A DNA stretch of 64,000 nucleotides from Glossina fuscipes (lineage: Eukaryota; Arthropoda; Insecta; Diptera; Glossinidae): NCBI RefSeq assembly GCF_014805625.2, contig NW_023998415.1, positions 31,556,983-31,620,982 on the forward strand. Reading direction: 5' to 3'. The notes under the pieces are model-generated. The model was not told where the DNA came from, ran no database searches, and saw only the letters and a list, made by a program, of their open reading frames with translations. The translations under genes and the position numbers were made by a program. Shown piece after piece: positions 60,124-64,000 of the stretch; position 1 is the first letter of the stretch, and each line of letters starts with the position of its first letter.

Positions 60124-62313
60124 TACTCACCATCCAACGAGGACGTTACATTCACAGTCCGCTCAACCATGTGCATTCGGGCACCGCTATTCTTACTAGT
60201 TGTTTGGCCGAAGGTAAAGTTGACCCGTTAAGAAAAAGAAACGAATTGATAAAAAAAACAAAAAAAAAAATCCCAATCAATTAAATGTTGTACTAGTTGC
60301 AGACTAAAATGAATTTAAATTCAACTAATACCAGATAATTTTTTTATATATGATTTACATATATTCCTTAGGTGGTAGGTATCCAGAATTCGGCCTAAAG
60401 CACATGACGTTTTCTTATTTGTACAACAAAGACATTAAGTAAAGCTATTAAGACAGATGGTAATCTGTCAAAGCTATTAATTAAATGAAAGTGTACTAAT
60501 TGCATTAAATCGCACAAAACAATGGAAGAGAAATAAGAGAAATAAATAAATGAGAAAAAAAAAAATTGGAAAACTAATTTAAAGAAATTAAAGCGCAATT
60601 TCTAAAATAGCTCAAGCTTCGATAGTAGTAAAAATGTAATCAAATATATTAAAAGACAAAAAAAAAAAAGAAAAGGTTTTCAGCAGTGAAGACCGGAGAT
60701 GAAGGTATTCAATAATATTGTTGGTGATTCTGCTGACAGTCTCCCGAACTATGTATTGCATGGGTCTAGAATGTAAAAAGATGTTATCCGATTACAGATC
60801 CTTTTTTGTTGGAATTTTTTAAGATAACAAAAACTTCAATAACGTATTGGAAGTTGGCTTTATAGGCCCGCTGCAGGAAGAGGCTAAAAATTTAAACAGG
60901 AAAAGACTGTGTTCAGCAATTTGTTTACAACCGGTCCAATTTAGAATCCGTAAATATAAACATATTAACATTCATTTAAAGGGAAAAGTGTTTGTAGTTT
61001 AACTTGAACTGTCACGACTCTTCGACGTTAATCAGGCTAAACGCTCTTAAAACATTCCATCTGCAGTTTTCTCTCAAATAACATTACTTTCTCTTTCTTT
61101 GTTCTTCTACGTAGACAGCGTCATACTCATCACTCTGCCCACGGGGCTTGAGCGATGCATGTATATAAATACTATATACTATATACTATACTTTGCAGTG
61201 GTAATAGCACACTTTATCTACAAAGTTTTTCTAACTCAACGATGTTGTAAAAATTGAAATTCGCGAGTTTACAAGGCAGCGATAGACATTAATAATAGAA
61301 AGTTACAATCAATCAATCAATATGCCAAACAAGGCAAGGACATGTGCATGTGCATTGAGAATAGCTAAGCATTTTTCTTAATGGAATATAGATTACATGG
61401 CGATCGGGGGACATAGTTAAATACCGGTAGATATTTTATGATGACTCGGGTTGTTCTTGCTTTGCATCGCGGCATTCTTCTTCGCTAGCGTCTTTTCATT
61501 TTTCATTGCAATTAGCTCCTGTTGTCCTTAGAAGATGATCGACGTCAGTCTTCTATGAGTCACCTAAGATCAACCAACATTGGGGATAATTACGAGGACT
61601 AGAATTTTCCGAATAATATCAGTTTAAGGGGCGATGCTACTTCGGAGAGTGCTCCATTATCAACAAAAGTGATGTGGGAAAATGCTAATACCAAAGGGGA
61701 AGTCTTTACGTTTAATAGAATGAAAGTTTATCTCCTGACGCGAGATAGTGAACAAACTGAATCTTAGCAAGGTTGTCGTACATCGTTAATGATCGTCCAA
61801 AAATGGTGGGAACGTGGCTAATTTATTCCACTCGAGATCTTTGAGGCTCGTAACTTGTAGATCAGAAATCGCAAATGTTATGCAACAAATATATAAAACC
61901 AATTTTTCAGTAGAAAATAGATATTTTCTTTATTTTGCATTGTATGAAGGCTCAATAACTCTCGCAGCATATACTTAAAGCCTTCAGTGATAAATATTTA
62001 CCTCAAGTTAAATGTTGCTATCAAACATGTCCACCTTTGTTTCGTTGAAATTCGTTCAAAGCCAATTTTTGCTTTCTTTTCTTACCTCTATTCTGCTTTG
62101 GGTAGAATCTAAAGTTATTTTGTGACTGTTTTCATTTTTATTAATAATTTTTTTTTTATTTTTCCGTTAAGTATTTTAATAAAGAGCGTTTTGTGTATAT
62201 ATATATATATATGTATGTAAATACACATATGTATACGTACATGCATAGATATATGTATACATACAGTTTCACTTATTGTAACATTTATATGTCTTTTCTT
62301 TTCTTTTCTTTCC

Positions 62314-62321
<8 letters not shown>

Positions 62322-62347
<26 letters not shown>

Positions 62348-62348
62348 T
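62322..62348. repeat. Poly(T) tract, 27 bases
   Basis: T run preceded by a pyrimidine-rich stretch (tttctttt units from about 62293). Confidence 0.95.
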
Positions 62349-62630
62349 GGTTTCTCGCTTAGTTTTCAATTTTCTTCTCAGTTTATTTAGTTCTTCTTTA
62401 ATTGCTTTTTCTTAGTATATATTTACACAGAATATAACAAATTTTGAATGTCGTTAGGGTACATAGCTGATTTTAAATCATTTTTATTTATTTTTTTGTA
62501 CATACATACACAAAGAGATTTTGCTCCTTTCCTTTTTATCTAAATTAAAATAAGTGATGCTCTGAAAAATTGGAATGAAAACGAATATAAATATATAGCT
62601 AGGTATGTATATATATACGTTCACATTTAT

Positions 62631-62633
<3 letters not shown>

Positions 62634-62671
<38 letters not shown>
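62634..62671. repeat. (TA)n microsatellite
   Basis: Perfect dinucleotide run of 38 bases. Confidence 0.95.
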
Positions 62672-62673
<2 letters not shown>

Positions 62674-64000
62674 ATGCAGCTTATTTTAGCTCGGCAGCAG
62701 AACTAATAAGACGTAATTGCTAATATATTTGAACTCTTGAGACCATCTTGATTGTGCTAAAAATGTATTTAAATCTGCTGCAGTTACTTTCTTTCATCAA
62801 TTCAATTGTTTGTCTATAGAAGAAATTGAACAAAAAGCAACAAGACAATCAAGACTTAAAGACTTCGTTCCGTCTATGCAAACTAAAAACATTTACTATG
62901 TAAGGTCAATAATATTTATATCTGTCACCCTTCAAAGCTGGAAATATTCTGAAATATATAAGTATCGATGGCACAATCAAGCGCACAAGCGTTTTAGACC
63001 ACAGGACGTTTTGTCATTTTGTTTGTCTTTTCCGTTGCTTGTATGGTTTCCTGTAGCATTAATGGGAAGGGAAAAATAGTTGTAGTTATCAGTAAACTCT
63101 TACACTAAAGTGTAGAGTGTATTTGTTTTTGTTGTTGGTCTGCCTATCGATGTAATCTATCCATATATCAATCTCTCTTTTTTTGGTTTTCTCTCCGTCC
63201 CTTGGTAAAACCTTTCGTTAATTCGGTTGTCTGTTAGTCTAGCTCGCTTTCGCTTTCTCCTACGAATTCAAAAATGGAAATTTCGAATTTAGTTAGCGGA
63301 CAGCTGTAAATTGAGTTCGAGAATCAACAGGTGTCGTCATGCATGTCTGCAAACTATAGCAAATATCGGCATCATATTCATTGCAAATGTACTGCGTATC
63401 AATATAAAAATTGGACGAGGGAGTAATGCTGATCGGCCGATTAATATGCATGCAATAAGTGGATTAATGGTTATCCATTGCTAAACAAATGTCACTTTCT
63501 TTCATATTAATCTTAGTCTGAAACCCAGCAAATCGATAATACGGATCACCTAGATGCTTAGCTTTTGAAAGAACACTTCTGCAAGCCAGTGTATTGTCTT
63601 AATGATGAACAAGTTTTTCTTTACGAAAGCAGGCCCTCGCTAACAAATTTTTCCTTCGAATCGATTAAAATTAATATTTTCCTATTGCACATAATTAATT
63701 AATAAATAAAGTATTAAACTCTTAGCTCATTTCTCCGATAATTTTGATCGAATTTGGCTGCGTACTTGGACGGGTGCCGCAGGCCATTTTTGAACTGACA
63801 TACGCAAGTCTTTGTCGTATCAATGAAGCATTATTCAAAATTTGTTGTTGTTCTAAGTCGGAAAGTTTACCATTGGATACAACGTCCGATCGAAATTTAC
63901 TGTTGATATTATTTCATTTTTCCTGGCAAAAGTATTCGTTAAGCTAAGAATTTCATGTTCATCTGTAAACTTGTCGTGGACAGAATAAACGCTCGGTTTA

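Larger units (their letters stand above)
55861..64000. other. Unassigned AT-rich DNA to the window end
   Basis: About 8 kb without a recognisable gene or element. Contents: a hexamer array (57515-57546), a 24-base palindrome (57935-57958), (TAAG)n at 58611-58630, (TA)n at 59375-59410 and 62634-62671, T tracts at 60092-60121 and 62322-62348. Near 63435-63480 there are ATGCATGCAATAA and GGATTAATGG words. Confidence 0.5.

Overview
This is an AT-rich, gene-poor stretch of eukaryotic nuclear DNA. It looks like a brachyceran fly (tephritid or calyptrate level). The grounds are mariner-type transposons, (GTCY)n interspersed repeats resembling the mini-me/DINE-1 type known from Diptera, LINE and Ty1/copia relics, and many long (TA)n and poly(A)/(T) tracts. 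That assignment is inference. I found no intact protein-coding gene, no rRNA or tRNA gene, no CRISPR array and nothing prokaryotic. Open frames are short and mostly low-complexity or decayed transposon. The window is most simply intergenic DNA or the inside of a very large intron.

Layout: 1-48 is the 3' end of a SINE. 0.73-1.75 kb is a decayed LINE reverse-transcriptase fragment. 2.6-2.8 kb (minus) is a Cys-rich open frame ending at a consensus splice donor, the best candidate for a host exon but weak. 3.7-4.39 kb is a (GTCY)n repeat. 4.43-4.62 kb is a full-length tRNA-derived SINE. 9.80-10.26 kb (minus) is a Tc1/mariner-superfamily transposase relic. 21.07-22.32 kb is a nearly complete mariner with matching terminal inverted repeats, an interrupted transposase frame and all three catalytic Asp codons. 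25.80-25.95 kb is a 5'-truncated SINE. 28.8-29.9 kb holds two (GTCY)n-family repeats. 31.06-31.56 kb (minus) is a copia-type gag-pol relic. 35.2-35.37 kb is a mariner scrap. 37.32-37.51 kb (minus) is a full-length SINE. 38.0-38.46 kb is a possible copia gag fragment. 42.37-42.95 kb is an internally deleted mariner of a second lineage. 45.1-45.5, 52.7-53.05 and 54.97-55.86 kb are further (GTCY)n repeats. The rest is unassigned AT-rich sequence with microsatellites.

The most interesting items are two. First, a SINE family with a serine/leucine-tRNA-like head, a shared body and a (TAA)n tail is seen in four copies; three have exact target-site duplications. Second, a hairpin ends the (GTCY)n repeat family in five copies, and one copy carries a compensatory stem change. 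The mobile elements do not form a functional unit together; they record successive insertions by at least four Tc1/mariner lineages, a LINE, its presumed SINE parasites, copia elements and Helitron-like repeats.
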